Below are positions 9,062 to 20,507 of a stretch of DNA of 64,000 bases, in pieces. Source of the stretch: Venturia oleaginea (lineage: Eukaryota; Ascomycota; Dothideomycetes; Venturiales; Venturiaceae); NCBI GenBank assembly GCA_013176395.1, contig JABMLP010000011.1:868001-932000 (forward strand), written 5' to 3'. A program made the position numbers and the translations under genes. The notes under the pieces were generated by a model. That model saw only the letters and a list, made by a program, of their open reading frames with translations, ran no database searches and was not told where the DNA came from. Within the stretch, counting starts at the first letter, position 1; the number at the start of each line of letters is the position of its first letter.

Positions 9062-9943
9062 AAATGTTAAATGTTGAATGACTGCTACTGCTGTGTTTCT
9101 GTCTAGGCCAAAACTTCATCCCCTACTTTGTCAGAGAGGTGCTTCGAATAGGTGGGAAGTTTGAGTTCGATATCCTCCCATTTCGTATCATATGTGGCTG
9201 GAAGATGTCAGCCTGGATGCTCAGATTGTGAGCTGCACTTAACATTCCATATAAGTCGCACCATGTCGACCTTTTCGCGAAATTCTGACACGGTGAATCT
9301 CTAGCGGTTCTTAAGTAAAGGTCCGAAACCTTGATACACCAGATCATCGTAAAACTTTCTGATGATGTGTATGGGAATTTCTTCCTATTTTAGAAGGTTC
9401 TTTGCGGCGTGCCATACTCGAATGTCATATTCGTGATTCAACGTCTTTAGCATGTTATCGTGAAACGTTTCTAAACAACCGCCTATCTCACATCTCTGTA
9501 GCCATTAATATCTGGATGCCGCAGTTATAACATGAGTTCTATTGACAGAAGCAGCACTTGTCCTCCGATTTGTTGCGATGTTCGGGCAAGGAGGAAGTGA
9601 CCAGATAGGCAGGATTTGTGAACAGTTTGGACGTTGCCATTTCTATGAACAGCAAACTCAGCATGATCTCTCATCCTCCTCATTTCTTCACAGGGAGGTA
9701 CTGTCCTCAGGGAACGATGACGGCGATAGCAGCAACTTATGGAAAAGATTGCCAGATAGTTTCGAGTGTGATATCGATTTAAGAGTATGATCATGACAAC
9801 GAGGCGCACAGTTTGGACGGATTAAGAACTACATTCCCTTTCCCTTTGACTTTACTCCAACACCCATCAACCCAGCATCCAAGGCACGCCTTTGTGTGAG
9901 TAATGAAACCTGGTATCTGCGCATGCACTGACATCTCACAGCA
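9062..9943. other. No gene recognised
   Basis: Only short unrelated ORFs on both strands; I see no repeat or RNA gene. It may hold further decayed exons of the flanking pseudogenes. Confidence 0.4.
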
Positions 9944-11008
9944 ATGGCGCCGTCACTCGATGACGTGCCAGTTGAGCTGGTGGACCGAGTTGTCGACTTT
10001 CTCCCTCATCATGAGACTCTTCTGTTCCTTCGCCTGGTCTCTCCCAGCCTCAATGCTAAAGTCTCGCAACGATTCGGCAAGGCCTACTTCAGCTCCCGTC
10101 TGGAGACTCAAAAGCACCTCATGTCGAGCTATCGTTCATTTTTCTCACTGTCCGGAAGTCATTGCACACCTTAGCAGTGTCACTCTCACCGCGCCATGCG
10201 CAAACCATGCGAGCTACAATAACATTTGGATACCAAGGCTATCGATCCAGCCAAGATCTCGAGAGCATTGTCCTTGTTCAGTCAGGTCAATCGCTTGACA
10301 TTTACAAACTTCGGCAATATCCAGGGCCTCTCGAATACCTCTACCTTTTTTGGTCCTCTTGCCTCAAACCTTCACTTACCCAAATTGGAGTCTCTCTTCC
10401 TCAGCCAAGTAGACATTGACGCCAAAGACGCCATACAGCTGCTCAAGAGGCACAATCGGACAATCACGTCGCTAATTCTAGACAAAGTTGGTTTGGTCTA
10501 CAGAATAGCGGAGGGAGCATATCTCAGAGAGTATACACCTTGGTTTGACTTGCTATACTCGATGAAGGAGTTCAAGAACCACTGCCCCGTTTCCATTAAA
10601 TGGCCGAAGGAGAATGGCAGTAAAGTCTGGATACGTCCTCCATGGGATTACTGGGAAGATCGCACCGGAGGATATGAGTATAAGGGCTTGTCCATAATGC
10701 ATATGCCTGATGACCCTGATGATGCTGATGACTGGGACAATATACACATTGCGATTGAAATTCTAGGCGATGGACACTGGTGGGATGGGGTAAAGCGGGT
10801 CGCTGCGTTTGACATTTTTGTCACCATGATTGGCGAAGAATGGGATGACGAGCTCCATCGTTCCATGGCTGTGTTGGGTGATGATTATTGGGATGGGAAG
10901 ATTGAAGAGTGTTTGAAAATGAAGGCCAAACCAGCTGCCAAGCGCGATAGGAAAGCCGCCAAAGCAGTGGGAAGGCAGATTGAGGATTCTTTTGGAGCCT
11001 GCAAATGA
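9944..11008 (+). pseudogene. F-box protein gene with two frame changes
   Basis: The 5' frame starts at ATG 9950 (MAPSLDDVPVELVDRVVDFL) with a clear F-box (VPVELVDRVVDFLPHHETLLFLRLVSPS within the first 35 residues). Around 10125 the coherent sequence moves to the next frame (HFSHCPEVIAHLSSVTLT), and around 10220 it returns to the first frame and stays open to 11008. The C-terminal 240 residues are acidic and Trp-rich (DDPDDADDWDN, GDGHWWDGVK), as in lineage-specific fungal F-box proteins of unknown target. The two shifts cancel, so either two indels killed the gene or a short unrecognised intron is involved. F-box proteins bring substrates to SCF ubiquitin ligases. Confidence 0.65.
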
Positions 11009-14000
11009 TGCATGAATGTTTGAATAGGTAGATGTTGACTTGTAAGGTTCGGTGACTTTCTAGGAAGAGCAGAACTCCATGTATGGCAACCATTAATTGA
11101 TTTTCAGCTACCGGCATACGGATTTCTGATATTGAAGTTCGTGTGGCAGTTTCGACATTTAGTCTCAGAGTTGGAATACGATTTTCTGGCCGAGTGCTGT
11201 ACTGCTACATCAGGCCCTCGCTCAACAACGATTCCAAACATTAATAGCAAGACTTACTCGATCTGTATATACAATTTCCCATAGCTCTCCAGGTACGTTG
11301 CTCTCAGAATGAACAGCCGAAGAGAGCTCAAACTGCTGACAGCGATGTCGATGCCAATATTCTTGTGAACGATTGACGACCACAATTTTCTCCACATCAT
11401 CTCGTTTGGCGAAACGGGGCACGGTGGGCTCGTTGATTCATGTCCGCTGAGGATCAATTCGATCCAACGTGATACTCTCAATCCGAGATTGACATTGCTA
11501 AATTTCTGGAGAAAATGCTTGCTGAGAATGCCGGAGATTGGTCGACAGGTCTCGAGTTTGGACGCAATTACACCTCTTACAGTTGCGGTGTAACATTATT
11601 CCCGAGGCAGCGCGAACATTATGGCGAACCCGCTGTTGTTGTATTTGAACCTATCTTCTAGAATTTGTTCAGAGAGCAAGAGTATTGAACTGAGAGATGG
11701 GTTTGGGCAGTGTGTTGGTTGTGGTGGGCTACAGGCTTCGGTTTTGTCGGACGTGAGAAATCTCAGCGCCTTTGTGCGAGGACCATATTGAGCACTTCAC
11801 AGGCACCTGTGGACGGGTTTCGAGATCTCGTTGTAAGATTGGAGGATTTTGAGTGCTGATCCGATGTGCCAGTAGATGGGCTTCACCCTTTTCTTCAGCA
11901 CTGTACCGTTCTCGACGAAATTCAGCTGCGCGGTACCACCACCACCACGACTTCAGAAAACTTTTCACACTTGTGCAAAAAGAAGAAATGAAAGCGCCTG
12001 CGCACAACAATCACAACCTCATCCCACACTAACAACCACAAGCCTTCCCTCTAAAAACACAACCTCTCTTCTTCAACAGCCCATCCGCAGACGAGCACAT
12101 CAATGAAAAGGACGACAAAGCCAAAAGGCGCGCGCGTCAAAGGACAAAAATTCCGCCGCAGAAATGCCCGAAGACAGTTCTTACCACCGATACGCCGCTC
12201 TGTGCAATGCAGGTATCAATGGCAGAGCCCCTCATTCTTGAGCGAGGGAACTCCCAACAAGGTAAGTATAAGTTTTGGAAGGGTGGCCGAGGGGAGGATC
12301 GTATATATAGGGAGGTGGACGCTTGGACCACTGGCTGTGAAATGGAGTGGGAAAGGGGGGCTAGGATGGATGCGGCTGGGTTTGAGTTTGACTATTTGAG
12401 GGATTTGTTTTATTGGGTGCGTGTGGGACGGGTTGGGGGGGGGGGGGGGCGGGAGATTGGTCTTTTTGCGAAGAGTCTAAATTTTCTGGGAAAGGGTTTT
12501 AATGGGGTTGAAACTGGACCGGCGCAGTTTATTGGTTTTGGTTTGGGATTTGCGCATTATTGGTTGTCTCGGAGTTCGTTGAGCTGTCTTGGTGGGTCTT
12601 TGCCGCGCTGTGAAAATTGAAAATTTTGGGGGACACGGGAAGGATGTGAAGAGGATCACGAAAAGCAGAGTTGGCTGTTGAGGAAATTGTTGTGGGTTCT
12701 GGCGGGGCGATGGGACATTTGGGTGGTCGACTATGATGGCAGTGAAAATCACGATAACTGAACGACGCGAGGTTTGAATCAACTCGATCTCAGTTCCTTC
12801 GTACCACGGACGGAAACGGCCCACCTCCATGGCATGAAGCTACGAAATCACCGGACTATCATAATGCTCGTCCGATTTGCTAGCCAGCAAAGGCTGCATC
12901 GCGACTCTAGTTTGAATCACACCGCTCGAAAATGTTCTCCCCTCGACTCGCCAATGATCTGGACCCTCGCAGCAGCTTTACAGTTTACAGTCCATCGACA
13001 TCATGCAGTAGTGTCGGGCGGACGCTGCCATGAAGGTCTACTCATACTGTGTCTGTTTGTACCCTCAAAATTATAGCAGCCCATTGGTAGCACGCAAACC
13101 TGGAGTCCGAACCATGCTCGATATCAGAGTATGATAGACCGGTTTGCTTGGGGGAGACAATGCATCTTCGAGGAAGAAGAGCAAACAGTGTCTCGTTCGG
13201 CCAGCTTCTCGAACTACACACCACGCAAGCAGGGCTGAGCGTTGTAATTGTAATGGGCTGCATTGTCACAAGCAAAGGGGATCATTTCTCTCAAGCCTTG
13301 TTGCTTGTCCAAAGATCACACCGAAAACCTTTGTAAGTCTACCTTGCTTCCAAGTCCGGATTCATGGGATCCAGGTCAACACACGGCAGTGAGCCGACTG
13401 AGCAAGATCGCATTCCTGCCTCTGCTTCGAAGGATAGAACACCGAGACATACGTTTATCGCAAGACCAAGCTCTTAACGAACGCTTTTCATTGGCAAAAA
13501 CCCTTTTTAATCCTGAGAGTTTGCTTCGATACGAAGCAGCTAGCTCGATGTTCTCGTGCCGTTTGTTTGTAGTTTTGGAAAACCCATCCTATCGTAGCCG
13601 TTTTCGGCACTTCGCTCCTCGGATGTGTTCAGGATGGGCGGAGAGACGAAAGTAGCGTCTGCATCGCTCCATATTGGTTTTCGAGATGTTCATTTGCATG
13701 CTACGCTCTGACATAGGCGGCAGTTGTACTCGCAACGAAGACGAGATGGAAGTTCTGAAGTAACACGGGAGGGAACGACAACACTCTACGTAATTGTTCC
13801 GAGAGCGAGGACATGATTTTTCAAGCGAGTGTCTGTTCGCCAGGATAAATGGTGCCGGCCCTGCCCATGGGATTTGTACAAGCCATTCACCGATGAACAC
13901 GTCGAAGCTCGTGAACCCTGATCCTAACAAGTTGCACGCCTTGCATTTTCCGGGCGCGAGCTCAGTGCCAAGGCACCCTTCCGAGGCCAAAGGTCCAACC

Positions 14001-14533
14001 AACCTCTGTCAAATTGCTTCTCGCAGCTTCGCCCAATGCAATTCACTCTATCCCTATTCATCAACGTGTATTCAGAGCCTGTAGTTCCGCTGGAAGGCCC
14101 CACTTGAGACAGCTCATCAATCAGCCTTCCATTTCCCTGTTTTTTTTTTCTTTCGCAATCTCCTGATCATTCATTAGCCTGGGCTTTCCCTCTTCCTAGA
14201 AAGCTGTATGTTTCGTCGATACCCAACACTCAGTTTTCAGCCCAACTCCCGACACTGTACTTCTGCACCTCACCGCGCAGCCTCTTTTGCAAACGTTTGC
14301 TTCCAAACAAATCTGAATCTCTACTGTTCACTCCTGATCAACAATCAGACTGAACATCACCAGCTATCCAGCTTTCTGAGGATATCAACACAAGCGTGCC
14401 CCCGCTTCAGGATGACGCAGATGGTACCTAGCCAGGACCAATTTGCTTTGAGGTACTTGCCCACAGGATTTTCTTTACTTTCGCTATCATCAACTTTTCG
14501 TATGTCTGAATTTGGTTGCGCTTAATACTTTCC
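11009..14533. other. Long gene-free interval
   Basis: I find no gene with family support. A diverged copy of the ATCGATATCGAT-type repeat lies near 11486-11530 (AAATTTCTGG, then GAATGCC as in the copy at 390-450). A run of about 18 G lies at 12433-12450. Open frames here (for example 12207-12620) are G-rich or short and look random. Confidence 0.4.
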
Positions 14534-14851
14534 ATGGATGAGCACTGGGAGCCTGCCCAACTGGAGGAATCCAACAGAATGGACACCACGATGGATGCCA
14601 AGGCCATTGTGGTTGACAACGACAAGGAGCGCTGCTCTTGGGTGCGAGATACTAACTGGAAGCCATGGAAGTATGTTTCCGATATTCCGTTCCTCGGGCA
14701 GTCGGTAAGGCTTCCAATGCCACAGGATGAGCCTTCTGCCACAGGAGAACAAGAATCTGCCACAGGAGAACAAGAACTTGCCCAGGTGTATTCAAGGATC
14801 GACGCAAACCAGCGCACCGCCCCCGTGCCTCCTGGACGTCTCAGCAAATGA
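14534..14851 (+). CDS. Hypothetical short ORF upstream of the zinc-finger gene
   Basis: 105 codons from ATG 14534 (MDEHWEPAQLEESNRMD). It is acidic and polar without signal peptide or membrane segment. A 24-bp unit (TCTGCCACAGGAGAACAAGA..) is duplicated in tandem at about 14730-14777 and gives a repeated SATGEQE motif. No family recognised. It lies about 1 kb upstream of the C2H2 gene on the same strand and might be only part of that gene's leader. Confidence 0.25.
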   Translation: MDEHWEPAQLEESNRMDTTMDAKAIVVDNDKERCSWVRDTNWKPWKYVSDIPFLGQSVRLPMPQDEPSATGEQESATGEQELAQVYSRIDANQRTAPVPPGRLSK

Positions 14852-15805
14852 AGGAATGCTTTGTCAAATTTATGACCTAGCTGCACTTCAGGTGTCAAGA
14901 TTGCGAGTCTTCGGACTCACATGTTGTATGCCATGCCCGCAATCTGTATCTTGCCAGAAGGCCAGGACCCTGTCCGCCTCCCTCGTCTCTTGTTATTCTA
15001 CGTTGTACCAATCGTTTGCCTGCCCATGCTGTGGATTCTCGACAATTTCCCTTTCCGATCACGTGTTCCCAACGTGACTGGTTCTGCCTGTTGTTTCGTT
15101 TCCATTTGTCAGCAAGAGAATTCTTAGGCCAACGTTGAATGGATGGCGCATTGCATAGGAGCTTCCCAAGGATATGGACCACATTTTCTCAAGCCGCCAC
15201 GGATGGAGTCACTTAGGTCGCAGCCATGGACATCGAGGTTAAGTTGAAGCGTGCGTCGCTGCGCATTAAGGAATCGGGAAGCATCACACTGCTCCTCAGT
15301 ACGTAGCCTGTGATGGCTATTGTCTTACCAGCCCCTGACCAACGTGTGAAGAGAACTATTGAATGCTGATTCAAAAGCCGACCGTTTTTGGCAGCATCCA
15401 CAGTACTACTGGAGTACATGAACGCCAGACAAAGGGAGGTTCAGTTCTACGCCATGGGATACATTTTCTTGTTGCCAGGATCTTCTACTATTGCTCTTAC
15501 CAGAGAGGGGAGAATTACGACAGCGACACCACCGAGTTCTCCGTCCTGTTCGTCTAACGATGAAGTTCTACTACCAATGTTCCCACTGCTGTTCAAACCC
15601 TTTCCCCGTCATGGAAACACCCGTTCTGGAGTGCCGAGGAAACTGACACTGTTCTCCAGTTACTCATCTCATTTCGTATTGTAGTCTTAACTCGTCAAAA
15701 TCAGACGCTTGCGAGGTTCGCCAACTAACACTCGTTTCTCTTAGCCAAGATTCTTCTTTCTACAATTACAATTCTCCTCTGTTTGCCAAACCCCAGGAAG
15801 TTGCC

Positions 15806-17152
15806 ATGTGGAACGCTACTGTACCCAACCCTTTCGGCGCTGGCCAACAGGATGAACTCCAGGACGATTTTCTTTCCTATCCATCGGATTTCCAATCTTA
15901 CGACTCTGGATTTGCAACTGCATCAGGAAACTATCAACACTCGGAATCCAGTTTTGATTTCAAGAACTCTGAAGCCAGCTTTGATTTCAACCATCCCAGC
16001 AAATCGCACTATGACCCGTACTCAGCCTATACCCAAACCAGTGTGTCAAATTCGGATCTCGCCATGCCAGTATCCCGCAGACCTGCCAGGAACATCCTCT
16101 CCCAGCACTCAACACCTGCCGTGCCAAACTTTGATCAACGAAGGCAATCCGCCCAGTCAGCAGCAGCATCATCAATCCTGCGGCCATCAAGCACCTACAC
16201 CGACATGAGCTTCCCCATCCATTCTGGAGCCATGTCACCCATTTCTGCCACCGGAGGACACTTCTTTTCCCCTCAGCAGGAGACTTACCCATACGAAGCC
16301 AGCGATTTCTTGGATTTCAATGCGGGGTATATGTCATCCATCTGTCCCGAAGATCTGTCCTCTAACAGCTTGAGCAGCCCAGAGCTCTCTGCCGCTGGCT
16401 CCCCTCCACCAGGTTCCGACGAAGACAACTCCGGATCCTCCTCCCACGACGATGTGCCTCCCCGCAGTCACCCATTGTACAACGTACTTCCAGGTGACGA
16501 CGGCTACTACCACTGCCCATTCGCTGCCAACGAGAACTGCGGCCACGAGCCCAAGCAGCTCAAGTGCGAATACGAGTATGTTCCTCATATCAGCAGCTCT
16601 TCGGTGACACAAACTAACATGGACAACAGCAAACACATTGACTCCCACCTGAAGCCCTTCCGATGTAAGAGCAACAAGTGCAATGACCTCCAGTTCTCCT
16701 CCACTGCATGCCTTCTCCGCCACGAACGCGAGGCGCACGACATGCACGGCCACGCAGAATCCCTCTGCGAGTACCCACCCTGCAACCGCTCCCAACCAGG
16801 CCAAGGCTTCCGCCGCTCCTACAACTGCAAGGACCATATGACCCGCTGCCACGGATGGGTAGATACCGCACCCAACCCAGACAAGAAGCGTCGCTCAACC
16901 ACATCTAGCGGCTCTGGCAAGAACGGCATTACAAAGGTTAAGAACAAGATGCCGTCCAAGAAACAACAGATTGCTGCGCTTAAGCAGCAGTGGGCTGAGC
17001 GTAAAGCAGCGATGGAACAGCTTTGCAAGATGTTGGCCCCTGATGGACCGCTATTGAGCATGCAGATTACGCAGATTCAGCACGAAACTGAGTTGATTGC
17101 TCAAATCAGTGCCGAAATCTCGCGTCTTTCAAGCAAGGGCATGGCAGGCTGA
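15806..17152 (+). CDS. C2H2 zinc-finger transcription factor, two exons
   Basis: Unspliced, the frame is open for 448 codons, but 16576-16629 is a 54-nt intron (donor GTATGT, branch ACTAACA, acceptor AACAG) that happens to lack stops. Removing it joins GA|C to read LKCEYDKHIDSHLKPFRCK, the expected zinc-finger region, and gives 430 residues. The N-terminal half is Ser/Pro/Gln-rich (likely activation region); atypical C2H2 fingers span about residues 225-350 (YYHCPF..C, FRCKSNKCNDLQFSS..RHEREAH, LCEYPPCNRS..NCKDHMTRCH). A basic linker and a C-terminal coiled coil (KKQQIAALKQQWAERKAAMEQL) follow. It is probably a nuclear DNA-binding regulator; targets are unknown. A further GTATGT..ACTAAC..GACAG intron at 17155-17205 starts 3 nt after the stop and is probably a 3' UTR intron. 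Confidence 0.85.
   Translation: MWNATVPNPFGAGQQDELQDDFLSYPSDFQSYDSGFATASGNYQHSESSFDFKNSEASFDFNHPSKSHYDPYSAYTQTSVSNSDLAMPVSRRPARNILSQHSTPAVPNFDQRRQSAQSAAASSILRPSSTYTDMSFPIHSGAMSPISATGGHFFSPQQETYPYEASDFLDFNAGYMSSICPEDLSSNSLSSPELSAAGSPPPGSDEDNSGSSSHDDVPPRSHPLYNVLPGDDGYYHCPFAANENCGHEPKQLKCEYEYVPHISSSSVTQTNMDNSKHIDSHLKPFRCKSNKCNDLQFSSTACLLRHEREAHDMHGHAESLCEYPPCNRSQPGQGFRRSYNCKDHMTRCHGWVDTAPNPDKKRRSTTSSGSGKNGITKVKNKMPSKKQQIAALKQQWAERKAAMEQLCKMLAPDGPLLSMQITQIQHETELIAQISAEISRLSSKGMAG
16576..16629 (+). other. Stop-free, frame-preserving intron in the zinc-finger gene
   Basis: 54 nt = 18 codons, with donor GTATGTTCC, branch ACTAACA and acceptor ACAACAG. Retention would insert 18 residues into the first finger without shifting the frame. 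Confidence 0.85.
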
Positions 17153-17205
17153 ACGTATGTTTCCAATCCTCTCATCACCTGTGCGGAATCACTAACAAAT
17201 GACAG

Positions 17206-18764
17206 GCCAATAGCCGGAGCACCAACCCGGTCGCTCTTGAAATCAAACCTCACTCCTGGACTCATCACTTGAATGAAATTCCATTTACACCGTTGGTGTA
17301 GTAGCTCATCGCCATCGACGCTCACTCACTGGACAAAATACTTCTAGTCAAGTTCGCATGACCGAGAATGAATGTCGCCAAGCCCAACATATTCTAACTA
17401 GAATTGTGCCTACCTTCCAGGTCTCCCAAGCCCGGGACCTGGGGATGATGGATGCGCGGTTATGCCAACACCAGCCGATTTGGAGAACGATGGTGCCTAG
17501 ACAGACCACTGTTCTGGACGATATGCTCCGTTGAGCTTGGATGGATCACCTTTGGATTTTCGTATTTCTTTCTGTTCCGTTGTTTTCTGTTGCTACCAGA
17601 TTGAATCTCCTCTTACTTGCCACACCTGGATACTTCGTGTGTTTTCTTTGGTTCCATTGTTCATTCAGAGGAGGATGGAAGATTGACAGATTAGTTGAAT
17701 TATGGAGGGATTAGAGAGATAGTTTTGACAAAAAGAAAAAGTATTGATTTGTAACACAATGTGCCCATCCTCGCCGTCTCTCCATTCGTGAACTAACAAA
17801 TACACACATGCTCCCAATCATCTCCTCCACCTCTATAATTATACCGACTCATCCGTGCCTACCATGAAACTTCGTACCCATCTCTCCCGTCCAAAATCCC
17901 ACCAAGTCTAATCTCCAAGGTTATCTATATTCTCTCCACAGTACGCCATGCATGAAACTCTCTCTCCATGATACCTGTCCCCTTTCTCCGGTGGACAATT
18001 TAATACAGACTACAGACTCTACAACCTCCCAACGATATGTCTACTCCGCAGTGTATATACATAATCCAACCCCCTCTTCGCAGTATCCATTCCCTTCTCC
18101 CTACCTTCCACACACTCAGAATACATACTCCCTACCTCCCTGAATCCTACACGAACATCCCGTCCCCACCCCAAAAATAACCAGAAAATCCATCCCCCAA
18201 ATCAAAGAACCATCCTCCTCCAAACATCAAAAACAAACCAAAAATCCCCCAAGGCATCGAACAATCCAACCAAAACCCCATCGATTACAAAGTCCATGGC
18301 TCGAAATTCATGGTTTTTTTTTCAATCTTCAATCTTGCCATCGTTCGAACCGTCCCTGCATAAAGACCTATGTACATAATTTGAAAAGGGAAATGATGTG
18401 GAAACACCCAATCGCATGGGAATAAACGTGTTGCAAATCAATCTCTTTAAATACAATCTCAGAGATGCAAAAGACAAAGAGTCCGAGATTCAAAAGCCAC
18501 GACGATGTGAGGAATAAAAGGACAATCTCTCCGATACATATATGGATATCATTGTTTGGATCGATCCACTCACTGTCAAAATGGGTGGTAGGGCAGCATG
18601 AAATCCAACTACGATTTCAAAATCGGGTTGAGGAGGCCTCGCGTAGAAGGAGGAGAAAGGTTCGTAGTAGTGTCCGATACATCATATGTAATCACGCATG
18701 CATGTTGAGCTACCATTCAATTGCTTGGCTCAAAATGTCTATTATTCTCGATTCGCACGAAGGC
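17206..18764. other. Intergenic region between convergent genes
   Basis: No supported gene. It contains C- and A-rich low-complexity sequence around 18040-18320, and presumably the 3' regions of the zinc-finger gene and the convergently transcribed PP2A activator gene. Confidence 0.4.
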
Positions 18765-20078
18765 TCAATCAAAAGGTAACCTCCTCAATCCCTCGCCACC
18801 CATCCTCTTCTTCATCTCCTGTGCAGCACCGATACTACTGGGGACGGCGATACCGCAGCAGTCGCCCCATGCGCTGACGCCTTCTTTGTGATCATGCCCC
18901 TCATGCCCATCCGTATGCTCATCCCCCTCAGTATCAACACTCATATTCTCATCCGCCTTCACGAGCCCACCAAAGAGGAAATGCTGCATCACCGGCAATT
19001 TACCCAGGACTTCCTTGACAAACATCTTCCTCATGCCGCCCTCAATCTTGCCCCAACTCTTTGCTGCAGAGATATCATCGAGCATGGGCGAATGCCACCT
19101 CAATCCCTCCACATTCTTAACCGAGTTGACGAAAGCAACTTGATCCAGGTACAAGAAATCATGACTAAATTCATCCAGCGTAGCAGCATTATGTATACTC
19201 TTCGGCGTAACAAAGGGATGATGTAGTAACTGCGCCGACCCAAATAAGAAGGGTAGGAATTGGTAATCATCCAATCCCCAGACACCATGCGAGCCAGCGG
19301 GCTCGAGGTAATATATTGTTTGTACCGTGCGCATGAGTTTAAGGTAGCGCGGGAAGACGACTAATGTAAGTGCTGGAAAGGTTGTTGTGGGAAGGAGATT
19401 GAGGCGGTTGAGACAGAGGAGCCAGAGGAGGAAATTCAGTTCATGCCCACTGCCGTAGTCTATCCTCGATGCGCTACCGAAACTGTGTTGAAGATATGTG
19501 CTGACTTCTGCTATCGCCTCTTGAGGGAGGGCGAGTTGTGTATGCCATTCTGGGAGGTGTTTTGTGACCGCATCAAAGAAGGAGCGAAATGCCGGGTTTC
19601 CGAAGCGTGAGCCCGTATCTAGAGGTGGATTTGTTGCGACGAGTTCTTCTGCTTCGTCGAGTATGGATATAATGGCGTTGGTTGTTGGAGTCAAGATGTC
19701 TTTCGAAATCGAGGAGATAGCTTTGCCGTGGACTGAGTCGGACAGCCCGAAGACGAAGCCGAGGAGGATTTGGTAGGTGGAAGAGGCTAAGAATAGCTCG
19801 TGGTCTTTCTTTGAGAGGATCCGTCGTGTAGGAACTGCGAAGTGTACGGATTCGAGCGATGGCGGGGGAGGTAGTACGGGTGTTTCGGGGCCTGGATCTG
19901 TGGAGGGAGCCTCTTTGCGTCGCCTAGGAAGGATTTTCGGTATCTTCGCTGAGAGATCTGGAGGGCTCGAGAGAGGATTGGGGCTTGATATTGCCATTGC
20001 GATGTGCTTATAGGTTTGCATTTTTAACTGTGATGGAGAGCTTAGGCAGGGAGCTTTGTTTGTAGAAACGCAAGGCAA
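18765..20078 (-). CDS. rrd2: Serine/threonine protein phosphatase 2A activator 2 (PTPA family peptidyl-prolyl isomerase)
   Basis: Single-exon ORF of up to 437 residues. PTPA landmarks are all present: RRILSKKDHELFLAS, SRFGNPAFRSFFD, SFGSASRIDYGSGHELNF, YYLEPAGSHGVWGLDDY, QFLPFLFGSAQL, LRWHSPMLDDIS and the end WGDCCGIAVPSSIGAAQEM..LPFD. The CCGI..PSSI and final PFD elements match the Rrd2 paralogue rather than Rrd1. The family activates PP2A catalytic subunits and has prolyl isomerase activity in cytosol and nucleus. A His/Asp/Glu-rich loop (EGDEHTDGHEGHDHKE) sits before the C-terminal motif. The start is uncertain: ATGs at residues 1, 20 and 28 are possible, and the first 60 residues are low-complexity. 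Confidence 0.93.
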   Translation of the reverse strand: MPCVSTNKAPCLSSPSQLKMQTYKHIAMAISSPNPLSSPPDLSAKIPKILPRRRKEAPSTDPGPETPVLPPPPSLESVHFAVPTRRILSKKDHELFLASSTYQILLGFVFGLSDSVHGKAISSISKDILTPTTNAIISILDEAEELVATNPPLDTGSRFGNPAFRSFFDAVTKHLPEWHTQLALPQEAIAEVSTYLQHSFGSASRIDYGSGHELNFLLWLLCLNRLNLLPTTTFPALTLVVFPRYLKLMRTVQTIYYLEPAGSHGVWGLDDYQFLPFLFGSAQLLHHPFVTPKSIHNAATLDEFSHDFLYLDQVAFVNSVKNVEGLRWHSPMLDDISAAKSWGKIEGGMRKMFVKEVLGKLPVMQHFLFGGLVKADENMSVDTEGDEHTDGHEGHDHKEGVSAWGDCCGIAVPSSIGAAQEMKKRMGGEGLRRLPFD

Positions 20079-20507
20079 AAGCTCAGCCTGACTTTACGAG
20101 CACAATGTGAACCATCAACACCTTGGAATGCTCGTATGTCATGCGAACTAAGTCGTGGACTCGAAAGTTTCTGGCAAACTAGAAAAAGTAATCGCCGGGG
20201 AGTTTTACGACTTCATTCTCGACTGGAACTTTCATGTCAAGTTCAAAAGTGCTGGAGCATTCCTACACCACTTTAACTCGAAGAGAAGATCTCATAGAAC
20301 CGTCTCATATCATACATATGGATTGCATTGGACGGAGAAACCTATCATGGAGTCTGCTTTATTTCTTGAAAAATCATAATAATTGGATATCGTGCTGGCT
20401 TCGTTCAAGTGTACACATCATCCAGTTCTGCTATTCCGTCGAGTTTGTCAAAGCCAAAGCTTTCTGACGTATCCTAAAGATCCTCCTTCGTCTAGCTCAC
20501 CGAAGGT

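Noticed and set aside
12207..12620. 137-codon plus-strand ORF rich in Gly and Trp
   Set aside because: It runs through a G homopolymer and G-rich sequence; composition and lack of any motif indicate chance.
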